Below, in pieces: positions 22,525 through 32,805 of a stretch of DNA of 64,000 nucleotides. Each line of letters starts with the position of its first letter. The stretch's first letter is position 1. The translations under genes and the position numbers were made by a program. The notes under the pieces were generated by a model. The model saw nothing but the letters and a program-made list of their open reading frames with translations. It had not been told where the DNA came from and did no database searches. The DNA is from Metallyticus violacea (taxonomy: Eukaryota; Arthropoda; Insecta; Mantodea; Metallyticidae), in assembly GCA_030762175.1 (NCBI GenBank), contig CM060837.1:5970001-6034000 (forward strand). The letters run 5' to 3'.

Positions 22525-23150
22525 TTGACAGGTGCTTCAGAATCGCCTCCACAACCTTTTTCTGCATCAGATGGCGTTTCTTTAATTTGGGGAAAAGGGA
22601 GAAGTCACATTGGGCTAAATCTGGACTTCGATTTTCTTGAGATATTCAGTAACAACATTGGCGATATAGGACCGTGCAACATCAGAAATTTAAAGGAAAA
22701 TGTGACCCTTTGCATGTGATAAGGGCATCAAGACATCTCCCAGTTACAATTGTGTATGCAGTATGACATTTTACTGAAGCATTCCTTGAATTTCCAAAAA
22801 TGAGATGACCATAACTTTCCCAGCAGAAGCAACCACTTTCGCTTTTTTTGTGATGAAGATTCTGAAACAGATTTTTGCTGTAAGCTCTCAGGATTGAAAT
22901 GATGTAGACGAGTTTCATCAGCAGTGATTACCTCTGAAAGAAACTCCGCATCTTTCTACATTATCTTCAACTACACGTAAACCTGTACATAGCGGTATTG
23001 GAACCCACTGTGCACAAACACCTCTCATGTGCAAGTTTTCAACTATCAACTACAGGGTAGTTCTGTTAGAGCAGAAACGGGATATTCGGATCAACCTTAC
23101 TTTGTCTCTGCTGATTAAACCATCTTAGTTCTGTGTTATAGGGAAGAATA
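22525..23150 (-). pseudogene. Mariner transposase relic
   Basis: With frame breaks the minus strand gives VENLHMRGVCAQWVP (end of the second HTH), ITADETRLHHFNPES with the first catalytic Asp, then QKSVSESSSQKKRKW, and near 22550-22620 LAQCDFSLFPKLKK, which holds the third catalytic Asp (family: LAPCDFWLFPKLK). The segment with the second Asp has been replaced by unrecognisable sequence. It is distinct from MarA, C, D and E. Confidence 0.75.
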
Positions 23151-24560
23151 AACCATCCTCCTTGGCTGTTTGTCGCGTGTCACCGCCATTTTACTGTAGG
23201 CAGAACTGAACACTTGCAGATTTCCCACAATGAAACCAGCCAAAATATTGTAAAGAGAAATTATGCCTGTAAAAAGTTACGACCATTCTTTATTGAACAG
23301 CCGTTGCATTAGAATCCCGGGCACAAATTTGGCGACGACACGATGTATGCACAAATTCATCAGAAATTGTTGGCATGTATCTTAACCACTTTGCATCTCA
23401 TCAGTAAGCATCACCGCCATTCCAACACCTGTGAGAAACTCGTCTTTTTTTAATGTCTCACCAGGATTTATATTTATTTTTTGAGATAGTACAAACTTTG
23501 AAGATTGATCAATATTTCTTGCTTGTATGTGCTACGAAATCATCGCAGGCCAGATGCCCACAGAAGAACGTAACAAATTAACAGGTACACACACATTCGT
23601 TACTGGCTCCCGAGTACAATCGCTTTGCTGTAACTGCTGTCCGGGAATTTTTTGATATTACCTGGTTTATTTGCTTATCACCTCACGCCATTGGCATTCA
23701 ATGAGCAAAAACAAGGAACATAAGAGATAAGAAATTCTCAGACACTCAGGAAGTTAATAAAAAAATGTCTCTGTTCAAATAACTTCGTTCTTAATCAATT
23801 CAGATATTAGCATTTTAATACTCAAACCTTCTAAACCATCATCAAGGAGAGTTTGAAGAAAAAAGGACAATTTACAGTCATCGCACCTACAATAGAAACT
23901 TGTAGAAATATTCTTATCTACCGATATACTGTACTTTTGACTCCCAAAAAATAGGGAAGGACTTTAGAATAACCCTGTAAACAAAAACAATCTACCCCCA
24001 AAACAAAGTATATTGGCATACTTCCACTATCAAAGCGTTGTTTAATATCAGTTAAACATTTGATCACGGAAAGAAAGTATACGGTCCTGAAACACATTAC
24101 TGTCAGATAGGAACAGCCCATGTCAGGCCGGAAATTGTTGGACCGCTCCTGAAAACAATGAATTTTTAATATTATTAATAACTTCGGTAGCCACTAACAA
24201 CTACTACAATACGCTTTTCGTTTAAACGCGGTTTTCCACCAAAATAATTAATCCAGTGTATGTTTTGTTTTTAAATATAAATAGCAAAAAACAACCTGAC
24301 AAAACAGAAATAAAATAAAAACTTTGTTTTAAATAGAAAATGTTTCGGAGTAATTTTGCACAAGCTGCACATATTTTGTTTTATAATTTATTTTATTGTC
24401 GCTTCTACCATTTGTCTTCTCGCAAAATCTCTAGGATGAGAGTTGAATACTATAGGTGTAAGTCTGTAGGAATGAATGAAATGAAATGAATTAATAATGG
24501 CGTAAATGAGGTCGGAGTTACGGCGCCTCAAATCTATCTGGCATTCACCTTTTCAGAGTA
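23151..24560. other. Unassigned spacer
   Basis: No gene, RNA or recognised repeat. Confidence 0.5.
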
Positions 24561-24804
24561 CCGCCACGGGTGGCCAAGGGCGGTAGATCTGGGGTTCGAA
24601 TCCCGCCAGGACCATCCTCCCTGACTGGGGTTTTTCCAGGTTTGCCTCAGTCCTCATAAATGGCAAATGCCGGGAAGGTACCCTAAACCTAGGCCTGGAA
24701 TGTTTCCTTCCTTAAAAATAAATTCTTCCCAATTTATCATTTCGTCTCATGTATCGTCAGTGTCCACCGCCTGTGTGCCTCAGTAGTAAAAACGGTCGTT
24801 AAAC
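24561..24804 (+). repeat. SINE-B copy with shortened tRNA head
   Basis: CCGCCACGGGTGGCCAAGGG passes almost directly to GGGGTTCGAATCCCGCC, so the anticodon-arm equivalent is deleted. The body is complete to the CGTTAAAC end. Confidence 0.9.
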
Positions 24805-24837
24805 AAAATTCCAAAAATATCTTACATAGACATTTTG

Positions 24838-24906
24838 AACTTACCGGGACTCGAACCCAGAACATTCAGATTAGTAATCGCAATTCTACCTGTAGACCGC
24901 GGGGGC
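24838..24906 (-). repeat. tRNA-like sequence
   Basis: The minus strand reads CGCGGTCTACAGGTAGA (A-box like) and, 36 bases on, GGGTTCGAGTCCC (B-box). Acceptor-stem pairing is poor, so it is more likely a SINE head or tRNA pseudogene than a working tRNA. Confidence 0.45.
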
Positions 24907-25282
24907 GTACTTTTTCAGTTGTTTGCACTGCAACGGTACTTATTAGAGCAAAGTGCCTATTCTAATACGCCTTCACAATTGAGGTAAATCACAAAAAATC
25001 TCTAGTATGGCTATATAGGTATATCAAAATGCAAGTCTTTTGCATTCATTTTTTTTTTTTAATCTAAACCCATTCAAAGTAGTTTTAAAAGCTAACTGCA
25101 TAGTTGGCTGTTTGAAACCTCTCGGACGGTAATTACCGACAATTATACATGGTTACGCCTCTTGCTGGTTGTTCATTCATTGTGTACGAAAACGACAATG
25201 AAGTTTTACATAAAGGATTTATACTGGTAACTACCACACTACTAACTTTCAGGTAGAACCGTTCGCAGTTTATCAAGCAATA
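24907..25282. other. AT-rich spacer
   Basis: No gene or repeat family is recognised. Confidence 0.45.
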
Positions 25283-25610
25283 CTTGAAATTCCGTCACGC
25301 AAGAGCTGCGTAAACTAAACGAATTCCTCAGCAAGTAGAGTAGCTTAAAAAAGAATATAAAATCCAAATTATGGCCCTATTAATTAATAAAATAAATTAT
25401 GGCGTTGCTATCAGTTAATTAGTAAGAAAAACTTTAAAGTTAATAGAAAAACTGAACTATATTACATCACTTAACTAGGTGGGTCTGTTTTCCCCTCCTT
25501 CAAAATCGCTTGAAAATAACTGTATATAATGAAATTACTCTAATTTTCAAAAGTAAAGGAGGAAAAAATTGAATTCTTGTAATCTATAGATATTACAAAA
25601 GGGAAAATAA

Positions 25611-25679
<69 letters not shown>

Positions 25680-26735
25680 GATTAAACTATGATTATTAAT
25701 GGTATACTATTAATTAAATGAAATATATAACCATTGATAGATAAACCAAACTATGCGGGTATTTTTAAATATTTTTAAATGTAACCATGTTTATGAACTG
25801 AGTCCTTGATATCATCTTTACATTCACTACAATAGAGAGAAATAACAAAAAGAAATATTATATACGGCAGAAAAAGTTAAAATATGTCAATTTAAAAACT
25901 ATTACAATGCACTAAGCAAATATACACAATCAATAATATTCACTTGAAAGTGTCGTCAATATTCAGTTGCTTTGAACATTAATTTAATTAACGTTTTCTG
26001 AAGGTTATTACATACAAATATCACTCTCAAACACATATTAGATTAATGTTTCACATTTGCTATCTTCACGATGATATTTTTGTTAAATAAAAATGTATGC
26101 ATCTTTATAAATACTATTTATATACTGAATTAATTTGTTCCTGTATTTTAGTATAATTAACAGAAAATTAAACGCCAGAGCGCTTTTTAAATTTTGGTTT
26201 TCAAATACACCCCTACTCCTAATGATCCGATTTCCCTAATTTTCAAAAACCATTTTTATTATTTTATTTAAATGGTATATATCAAGGTTCGTTGCCAGAA
26301 ACAAACATCTGTGGCGCTAGAACGATTTGAAAATTTGGGTTTTAGAATTCTCAGAAACTTTTTTTTTATTTATGGAAAATACCCAGTTTCCTTCCGAAGT
26401 ATTAAAAATTACGACTGCTAGAGATTATTATTTTTCGCTTTAACCCCCACTCTTTGAATTTTGGTTTTCAAAAATACCCTCACTCTTAATGACCCGATTT
26501 TCATACTTTTCAAAAAACTAATTTTCTTATTTTATTTAAATTGTATGTATCCAGTTTAGTTACAAAAAAAAAAATAATGCAGCTTGACCAATTTCAAATG
26601 TTGGGTTTTAGGTAAACCCGGGAACCCCAATAGTCTTATTTTACCCATTTTCAAAAATTATTTTAATCGTTTATTTTAATGATATACACTAAGTTTCGTA
26701 GAGAACAAACAAAAATTGCGGCCGCTATATATATA
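25283..26735 (+). repeat. Fold-back-family repeat, single-arm copy
   Basis: It starts ATTCCGTCACGCAAGAGCTG, the terminus shared with the inverted repeat at 36893-38735 and the short copy at 41805. It is colinear with that repeat's left arm, including the ATT microsatellite and the block CATGTTTATGAACTGAG / GATATCATCTTTACATTCAC. It then runs into about three degenerate 150-180-bp units (26165-26735), each with a GGTTTTCAAA...TAATGA...ATTTAAAT...GTTACAA-type core. The last unit ends at GCGGCCGC (26717-26724). No coding sequence is visible. It is likely a non-autonomous mobile repeat. Confidence 0.65.
25612..25678. repeat. (ATT)n microsatellite
   Basis: About 22 ATT units, at the same place within the repeat as the ATT tract at 37101-37149. 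Confidence 0.95.
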
Positions 26736-26777
26736 ATATAAAATAAAAATAAAAACATGTAACACTATTAACAATGT

Positions 26778-26902
26778 AACAAATTAACAGTAATTATGCT
26801 AGTAGAAAAGGATAAAACACCAAGAAAAAGTCACACTTGAAATCGCTATATTTCAGACTCGTGGAGTCCTTCTATGGCAATTATAATTACTGTTAATTTG
26901 TT
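26778..26902. repeat. Perfect 20-bp inverted repeat
   Basis: AACAAATTAACAGTAATTAT at 26778-26797 is the exact reverse complement of 26883-26902, with an 85-base loop. It could be a small inverted-repeat element end or a stem. Confidence 0.7.
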
Positions 26903-27025
26903 ATATATATACGTCTGTTAATGCTATATATAATATAAATGAAAAATAATGTAACAATATATACAATGTAACTAAAATAACAATAACTAGATAATCAGAA
27001 AAAATGACAAATGCTTGAAAATCAC

Positions 27026-27095
27026 AGATTTTGTATGGCTATACTTCGAACCTTAGAAGCAGTCAAGTATTTCGAAGTATAACGATACAAAATCT
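27026..27095. repeat. 25-bp stem hairpin
   Basis: The arm 27026-27050 (AGATTTTGTATGGCTATACT then TCGAA) pairs with 27071-27095 with two mismatches around a 20-base loop. No known RNA family is recognised. Confidence 0.65.
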
Positions 27096-27142
27096 ATCAC
27101 TTTCTAAGTATTGTATTCTTTTTCTACTTCTCCAGTTATATA

Positions 27143-27950
27143 TATCGACGGACCCCTAAATGTATACACACTTTCAGAGTAATATCTATTTAATATATTT
27201 CAAAGTTGAACCGCAAAACAATAGTAATGTGTAGTATGATGTTCTGTAAAAATATGTGACTCACATTACGTTATGCTAGTGTTGCTACGTGACAGGTAAA
27301 TCAACAATGAACAAATGAAGCCAAGCTTATCGTATGATGTTCTGTAAACAGATGTGACTCACATTAAGTTATGGTAGCGTTGCTGCAACAAATTGAAGCC
27401 AAGATTATCGTTTGAACAATGGAAAGCAATTTTGAAGTGGTTTTGGAAAACCGAGAATGTTGTTGAAGTTCAAAGACAATGGAGACATATGTACAGAACA
27501 GAACCGCCAACGCGAGTAACAATTGCACGCATTCGAGACAAATTTGAGACTCGTGGTATCATATACGATGTTCACAAGGGCAGATCTAGGAGACCTCGCA
27601 CAGTAACAAGCCCCGCACTGGATCCAAGACATTGGAAAGGACGAAGAGGTCCGATTGAGTTTTCACCGCATTCTCCAGATCTAACTCCGTTAGACTTCTA
27701 CCTATGGGGAACTCTTAAGAATGTTGTATGCCGTAGAAAGCAGTTACACTGGCAGCACTTCGGGAAGAAATTGAAACGGCATGTGCTGAGGACACTTTCG
27801 CAAACGTTACTCAACCAGTATTCAAAGTACTCAGAAGTGTATCGACGCCGATGGTGGGCATTTTGAGCAACTGTTGTAACTGTAAAAGTCTAAGATGTTT
27901 AGTTCTCATCATTTTCTGTTTATGTGAATTCAGTTTTGTTATGTTAACAC

Positions 27951-27997
<47 letters not shown>

Positions 27998-28010
27998 TGA
28001 AGTGTGTATT
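27143..28010 (+). mobile_element. Short DUF4817-type element T1, copy 2
   Basis: The left terminal repeat TATCGACGGACCCCTAAATG then TATACACACTTTC matches the T1 ends. The right end is cut in the middle of the repeat (CTTGAAGTGTGTATT) where a truncated SINE-B begins. A T-run of about 44 bases (27951-27994) precedes that end. Confidence 0.8.
27393..27866 (+). pseudogene. Internally deleted DUF4817/DDE transposase (T1 copy 2)
   Basis: A single open frame of 157 codons. The N-terminal DUF4817-like HTH is residues 1-55 (RLSFEQWKAILKWFWKTENV, then TRVTIARIRDKFETRGI). A Pro/Arg-rich linker GRSRRPRTV follows, then an abrupt join to LDPRHWKGRRGPIEFSPHSP and DLTPLDFYLWGTLKNVV, which includes the third catalytic Asp. 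First and second catalytic Asp blocks are deleted in frame, so this could encode a short DNA-binding fusion but not an active transposase. The C-terminus then shifts frame: the usual IETACAAI...CIDADGGHFE is present out of frame near 27770-27860. Confidence 0.85.
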
Positions 28011-28201
28011 TTTTTTAAAGAAGGAAACGTTTCAGGCCTAGTTTAGGGTACCTCCCCGGCATTTGCCATTTATGAGGAATGAGGAAAATATGAAAATATG
28101 AAAAAAAAAAAAAAACAGTTAAGGAGGGGGCTCTGGCGGGAATCAAACTTCCGACCTCCAGCTCACGAGTCCGCGCCTTTTAGACCTCGGCCACCCATGA
28201 T
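28011..28201 (-). repeat. SINE-B copy, 3' truncated
   Basis: The minus strand runs from GGGTGGCCGAGG (about 28201) and the tRNA boxes to the TTTCCTTCTTTAAAAA part of the body. The family 3' end is missing; it abuts the broken T1 terminus. Confidence 0.85.
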
Positions 28202-28749
28202 GGCATATTCTAAGCTCGAATACGTTTCTATTATATTTTGAGATTAAATAAATAATATTATTATATGCATTCCTGTAATACAAACGTCCAAGTCAGCAGT
28301 TACGTTTTCGTTTTCACTTTAAAACTCAAGCCAGCCTCTGTACATTAATATTTTCACTTCGTCCAGCACCACTAAATCAGCTAGGTGCACAATTTGTGTT
28401 TCTCGCCGGGGCTTAATGTGTTTCAGGCGGGAAGAGTTAATGGAATTCTCTAAAAGGACACTTCGAGAACAATTTCCTCAGCGGGAATGTTCATAAATGT
28501 CGAATCCTGTCGTAAATGTGCGTTTAAGAAGGCTCTAGGGTGCTATAAAGAGGAAAATGTTAGTAGAGAAACGCCTCCAGATCTTGGAGAGAGTTATACA
28601 AACGAGAGAGGTCATGTTGCTTTAGTTGGTTAATTTAGGAATTTAATTCGGCATATGTTTGGTAAAGGAGAGTACCAGAAATACCTACATAACAACTATC
28701 AACACAACAGGCCCTACCAACACTGCTGATAGTGAACTACTGTACTAAA
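28202..28749. other. Unassigned spacer
   Basis: No gene or repeat is recognised. Confidence 0.45.
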
Positions 28750-29990
28750 TACGATGGTAGGTCCATAAGTTTCCAGTTTGGTCGCTAAGGATTAACGCCT
28801 TCAATAAACCCTCATCGGATGTTATACCTATCTGTTAAGTAACTAATTGCAGCTGTAACTTCCGCTCCGTTATGTTCAGTTGTTCAGATATAGTTTAATA
28901 AAGAAGGTTAAGTGTAGAAGATTGTGACACGATCAAAATGGAGTTTCGAGCTGTTATTAAGCTCTTCACAAAAGAAGGACTTACTCCAAATGAAATTAAA
29001 CAGCGTTTGTACGGTGTATATGGGGAAGCATCCCCCTCAAATTCTACCGTAAAAAATGGTCGAAAAATCATTGAAGACGAAGACCGTGTATGTCGGCCCT
29101 TGGAGGCGCTCACTCCTGAAGGAGAAATTATGGAAAACCGGCGGCTCAAAGTTACAGAAACTGCATCAAGGTTGGGTCTTTCTAAAACAATAGTCATTCG
29201 TATTATTCATGAGCATTTAAATATGAATAAGGTTATTACAAGATGGGTGCCTAGACTTCTTTCCTCAATCCAAAAGCAGCGACGAGTCATCTGTTATCAG
29301 GCATTTTTGAACCTCTGCCGTGGCGACGAGAGAGAAGTTCTGCAAACCATTGTTACAGGAGATGAAATTATGGTCCTCTACTATTATCCCTTGCCCAAAA
29401 GAGAATCAATGGAGTGGCAGGCCTAATCCTGTGAAGCACCGTCTCTAAAGACCAAGGTCACTCATCAACCAAGAAGACCATGGCCACAATCTTTTGGGAC
29501 TGTGAAGGAATACTCTTCATTGACTTCAAGGAGAGCAACACCACAGTAAATGGAGAGTACTATGCTGGCCTACTGCACAGACTACGTGCTTCCATCAAAG
29601 AGAAAAGGCGAGGAAAGCCGAGTGGTGGTGTGCGCCTTCTTCACGCCAATGCTCTTGTTGCAAAGGAAGCTGTGAAGAAATGCGGCTTCAAGGAGATGGT
29701 TCAACCACCCTCTCCCAGTGCTCCCAGTGACTATTTCCTCTTCTCAAAACTCAAGAAGCACCTTCGAGGAAGGAAATTCAAATGAGATGAAGAAGTTATG
29801 GATCCTGTTTATTCCCATTTTGCAGACAAGACTTCTGACTATTTGGGGGGGGGGGGATTAAAATATTAATTCAAAGATGTGAGAAGTGTATTGCAATAAA
29901 GAGTAACTATATTGAAAAGTGAAATATAGTTTTTATCTTTATCATATCCAGAAAATGTTTAGGCCGGAAACTTATGAACCTACCCTCGTA
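28750..29990 (+). mobile_element. MarA mariner copy 3, both ends present
   Basis: A 1241-bp element. The left end TACGATGGTAGGTCCATAAG pairs with the right end, which on the minus strand reads TACGAGGGTAGGTTCATAAG, and similarity continues into TTTCC. Length and ends are typical of mariner, and TA is present at each end. It carries a broken transposase. It is the best-bounded MarA in the window. Confidence 0.9.
28938..29785 (+). pseudogene. MarA mariner transposase pseudogene
   Basis: Begins at MEFRAVIKLFTKEG (28938). First HTH GLTPNEIKQRLYGVYGEASP, then the linker EDRVCRP, second HTH RLGLSKTIVIRIIHEHLNMN, VPRLLSSIQKQRR, and the first catalytic block TIVTGDEIMVLYY with its Asp intact, at about residue 140. 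A frameshift after SMEWQA (about 29423) moves coding to the 29480-29785 frame: MATIFWDCEGILFIDF and the third-Asp motif SAPSDYFLF. Between them the second block reads HANALVAKEA: compared with the 0.7-kb copy, 15 bases are deleted, removing the second catalytic Asp region. The downstream MarA 3' UTR is intact. Confidence 0.9.
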
Positions 29991-30271
29991 TATAGGCATA
30001 ATGTATGTAGTTACATTGTAAAACTCGGGATAAATTTTTTCTTCACTCTGTATAAATAATTGTCGTTGTCTGCTGATTCTTGAGGGAAAGTTCCCGTCAT
30101 GTGAGCTTCAAGCTATTTCATCAAGAACTTCACGAGATATAAAGGCATATTTTTTAACAAGAATATGTATTAGAATACTTAATTCACTTAAATATAACAC
30201 TGAAAATACCACTTATAAACTTATCCCGCCGTTGTCATATTTAAGAACGTCCCTCTAGATTGTCTACTCAC

Positions 30272-30509
30272 CTCCTTGCCGTTACGATCCCGCCAGCGGG
30301 CCCACATGTTCGGGTTGAAGCTCGGCCTCCAATATTCAAGCATGTATACTTCAGCGTACTCCTGACCCAGGCCATTGCCGAACCGGCCCTGTGTCTGAAC
30401 GGCTACCACCACGTGCATATTATGGAGATTCACTTCAAGGTGTTCAAGAGCTTCTCGTGTTACCATATGTTTCGGGCACCAGGCACCACCGTTTTTGTCA
30501 TGTTTCAGT
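30272..30509 (-). CDS. Ddr: Discoidin domain receptor exon
   Basis: A 238-bp internal exon encoding part of the extracellular discoidin (F5/8 type C) domain of a DDR-family collagen-binding receptor tyrosine kinase at the plasma membrane. On the minus strand a polypyrimidine stretch and TTACAG precede it (acceptor ending at 30510), and GAG|GTGAGT follows (donor from 30271). The first base completes a split codon; 79 whole codons follow with no stop, so it runs from a split codon to a clean codon end. Diagnostic stretches in order are NGGAWCPK (residues about 7-14), LEVNLHNMHVVVAVQTQGRF (about 25-44), YAEVYMLEYWRP, and WARWRDRNGKE at the end. They line up with the vertebrate DDR block GDGAWCP ... 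L.IDLH.LHFITLVGTQGR ... W.SWRNRHGKQ. Hydrophobic and aromatic core positions are conserved. No frame damage is seen. I did not find the preceding exon or the next one (VCMRVELYGC region) in the window. A retro-copy is unlikely because both splice sites are intact. Confidence 0.88.
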
Positions 30510-30758
30510 CTGTAACAGCAAAAGTTACCAATAAATACATTAACATTTTTTTATTTTTTGGAAAAAAATTAAATTGCTTTTAGGGTCTACTCGAATACGT
30601 GTCACCTTAACGTGTTACATGTACGTTTAATTTTCATTGCGAATGGAGCCTTACACGGAAAACTGCAAATGCAGGCTGCAGTGCCGAACGGTAACGAAGA
30701 CTGCCGACCAGTTGCGATTTTAGTAGTAGCTAATAATTTCCACTCTGAGCATGAAGCC

Positions 30759-30826
30759 CTCTTAACTCAGTAGGTTAGAGTCGTGATACTGATATGGAGG
30801 TTGCGGATTCGATTCCCGTTGATAAG
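30759..30826 (+). repeat. tRNA-like sequence
   Basis: GCCCTCTTAACTCAGTAGGT TAGAG gives a good A-box, and GGATTCGATTCCC is a B-box. Anticodon-arm pairing is weak and the acceptor stem does not pair (GCCCTCT against TGATAAG), so this is a tRNA pseudogene or SINE head rather than a working tRNA. Confidence 0.55.
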
Positions 30827-30829
30827 TTT

Positions 30830-31081
30830 TTTTTTCCTTACTTGTAAAGTTTTTTCTCTCTCACAATAAATATATATATTTATTAATTTTCATAACTTTT
30901 CTATACTATTCTTAATCCAATAAATGTTACTTTTTCCTATGTTAGGTTAGGTTAGGTTAGGTTAAGTTTAACAAAAACATAACATAACATAGAAAAATAA
31001 TGTTACTCCAAAATAACAATTTCTTACTCGTAACTTTTTTAATCTCCATAATTTTTCTGCACTATTCTTAATTGAATAAAC

Positions 31082-31095
<14 letters not shown>
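30830..31095. repeat. Direct and inverted repeats around a TTAGG array
   Basis: Five GGTTA units (about 30940-30966) are followed by AACATAACATAACATAG, which is inverted relative to the CTATGTTA just before the array. The flanks CATAACTTTTCTATACTATT (30890-) and CATAATTTTTCTGCACTATT (31047-) are direct repeats about 157 bp apart. Confidence 0.7.

Positions 31096-31133
<38 letters not shown>
31085..31133. repeat. (ATT)n microsatellite
   Basis: About 16 ATT units. Confidence 0.95.
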
Positions 31134-31136
<3 letters not shown>

Positions 31137-31188
31137 ATAGTTTTAATTTCTGAATGAGAGGGGTAAAGCTACATTTTACTTATAAACC

Positions 31189-31420
31189 TGTCCAGGATTA
31201 TTGGATTTTTTAGGGCGTAATACTCCTAAGAGTGACTTCCTTCAAAATGAAAGTAAAACAGTGGGTCCCATGTCATTGATTTACAACAAATAAAAAACTC
31301 GAGCCTTAATGAAGAGATCTGTTAGAAAATCTTATCGGCCACTTCATACCCTGAATGAATAGGATACTAATAACCACAGATGTTAAAGTGTGTCCGTAAA
31401 TAAAGCAAATCAACAAAAAG
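31189..31420 (+). repeat. SINE-A copy, tRNA head missing
   Basis: A diverged copy that starts at the CCAGGAT..ATGGATTTTTT junction, with GGGCGTAA, CAGTGGGTCCCATGTC, GATGTTAAAG and a TAAATAAAGCAAATCAACAA tail. The 5' tRNA part is lost. Confidence 0.8.
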
Positions 31421-31434
31421 ACAATGGGCAAGTC

Positions 31435-31530
31435 AAAAAGCGTGCGGCATTCTGGAGTTGGTGCATAGATGGGACAAATGCCTCAACATCGAAGGTAGTT
31501 ATGTAGGGAAGTAGTTCATGGATGGAGGTA
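31435..31530 (+). pseudogene. Mariner transposase C-terminal scrap
   Basis: One frame reads SGVGALVHRWDKCLNIEGSY VGK, the characteristic C-terminal end of mariner transposases (pattern: L..RW.KC....G.YV.K). Nothing upstream survives; a SINE-A copy ends just before it. Confidence 0.65.
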
Positions 31531-32094
31531 GGTGAATGTAACATAATAACAATAAAGTACACAGCTAAGGCAGACTTATTTTTGAACACCCCCAGTGTTT
31601 CTGATTAAACAACAATGTCATGTAGCTGTCTTTTATTTTTTATTTCTCTCCTGACGTGGGCTCCGCCACACACATCTCAGGAACTGCGGTACTCAAAGGA
31701 GTATATAAAGTGAAATGGGTACTAAATTAGAAACTGTTCCACTTTAAGATTAATGTACCTACATAAAATCTTCGATCAGTGCAAGAGGTCTCAACCTGTT
31801 GACGAAAGAAAACAAGAGGAAGAAGCGTCTGGTTGGTGGCATGGTGAGCCTTTTGCTAATTTGACAGCAACGAAAACCCCTCATTTGCATACAAGGAGTT
31901 CTAACCTCCCTAGTCCCGTTTTTCATCGCATTAATTCTCTGCGCTGCGCCTATTAAGGGAATAGGCAGAATTCTCGTTAGCATTCAATACATTGCTTGAG
32001 GGGGAGGTTTTTTCAACTCGGTAGGGGTTGTAGGTATCTAGACCTTTGTATAACGTTTGGAGTGAGGACAGAATACTCTCTGCGCATGCGCTAT
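31531..32094. other. Unassigned spacer
   Basis: Open frames on both strands around 31753-31983 have no domain signal. No repeat family is recognised. Confidence 0.45.
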
Positions 32095-32650
32095 AAAATG
32101 TGTACATCACGTGAGCACATGTGAGGGGGCAAATTCTGTTTACTTGTTCTAGATTAACAGCTAAACAACACAAGTTTACATACATTTGAAACGCTCGTGT
32201 GAGCACACGTGAGTTCACGTGTGTTGTGATTTCCGTTGGCCTAAATGGACATTTTACATCCTTAATATGACCCCTTTCCCATAGATGTACTCACTTAAGT
32301 TCACGTACTGTCATTGTGAGTCAACGTGAGCTCATATGGAATTGCAAGCTGTTATGGTTACGGGACTTTTGCTTTCACAATATATCTGAGTTCATGTGTA
32401 CTCATGTGAGCTTATGTAAGACATGAGGTGGCAAATTTTGTTTATTTTATTCTACATTAACAGCTAAACAATAGAAAGTAACGTATATTAAATTTGAAAC
32501 GCTCATGTGAGTACACGTGAGTTCACGTGAGTTTGATTTCATATAAAATTACAATTTATAGAAATATTTTACATTTTTAATATAATCTGTTTTCTTGTGT
32601 ACTCACGTGAGCTCACGTATTGCCATTGTGAGTCAACGTGAGTGTTGCCT
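32095..32650. repeat. Two diverged tandem units with CACGTG palindromes
   Basis: Two units share GGCAAATTYTGTTTAYTT, ATTAACAGCTAAACAA, TTGAAACGCTCRTGTGAG and CATTGTGAGTCAACGTGAG blocks. Perfect CACGTG hexamers lie at 32108, 32206, 32216, 32514, 32524 and 32604, set in GTGAGTTCACGTGAG-like palindromes. Confidence 0.7.
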
Positions 32651-32805
32651 AGTTAAGGTATTTTGTTATGAACTTTGTGTACAGTCATTACCCCTATTAG
32701 CTTTGCATCCGTTGTTACGGATGTATCATAAATTTGCCTAAGATCTGGCATAATAGTCGATCAAAACAAAGAAGGTCACAGGTTTATTAGAGACTCAGAC
32801 CAATA

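Noticed and set aside
30260..30583. Plus-strand 107-codon frame over the DDR exon
   Set aside because: It is the antisense shadow of the spliced minus-strand exon, which has splice sites and family motifs.
32206..32221. Paired E-boxes as a genuine enhancer
   Set aside because: They sit in duplicated palindromic units that look like mobile repeats; nothing else supports regulation.
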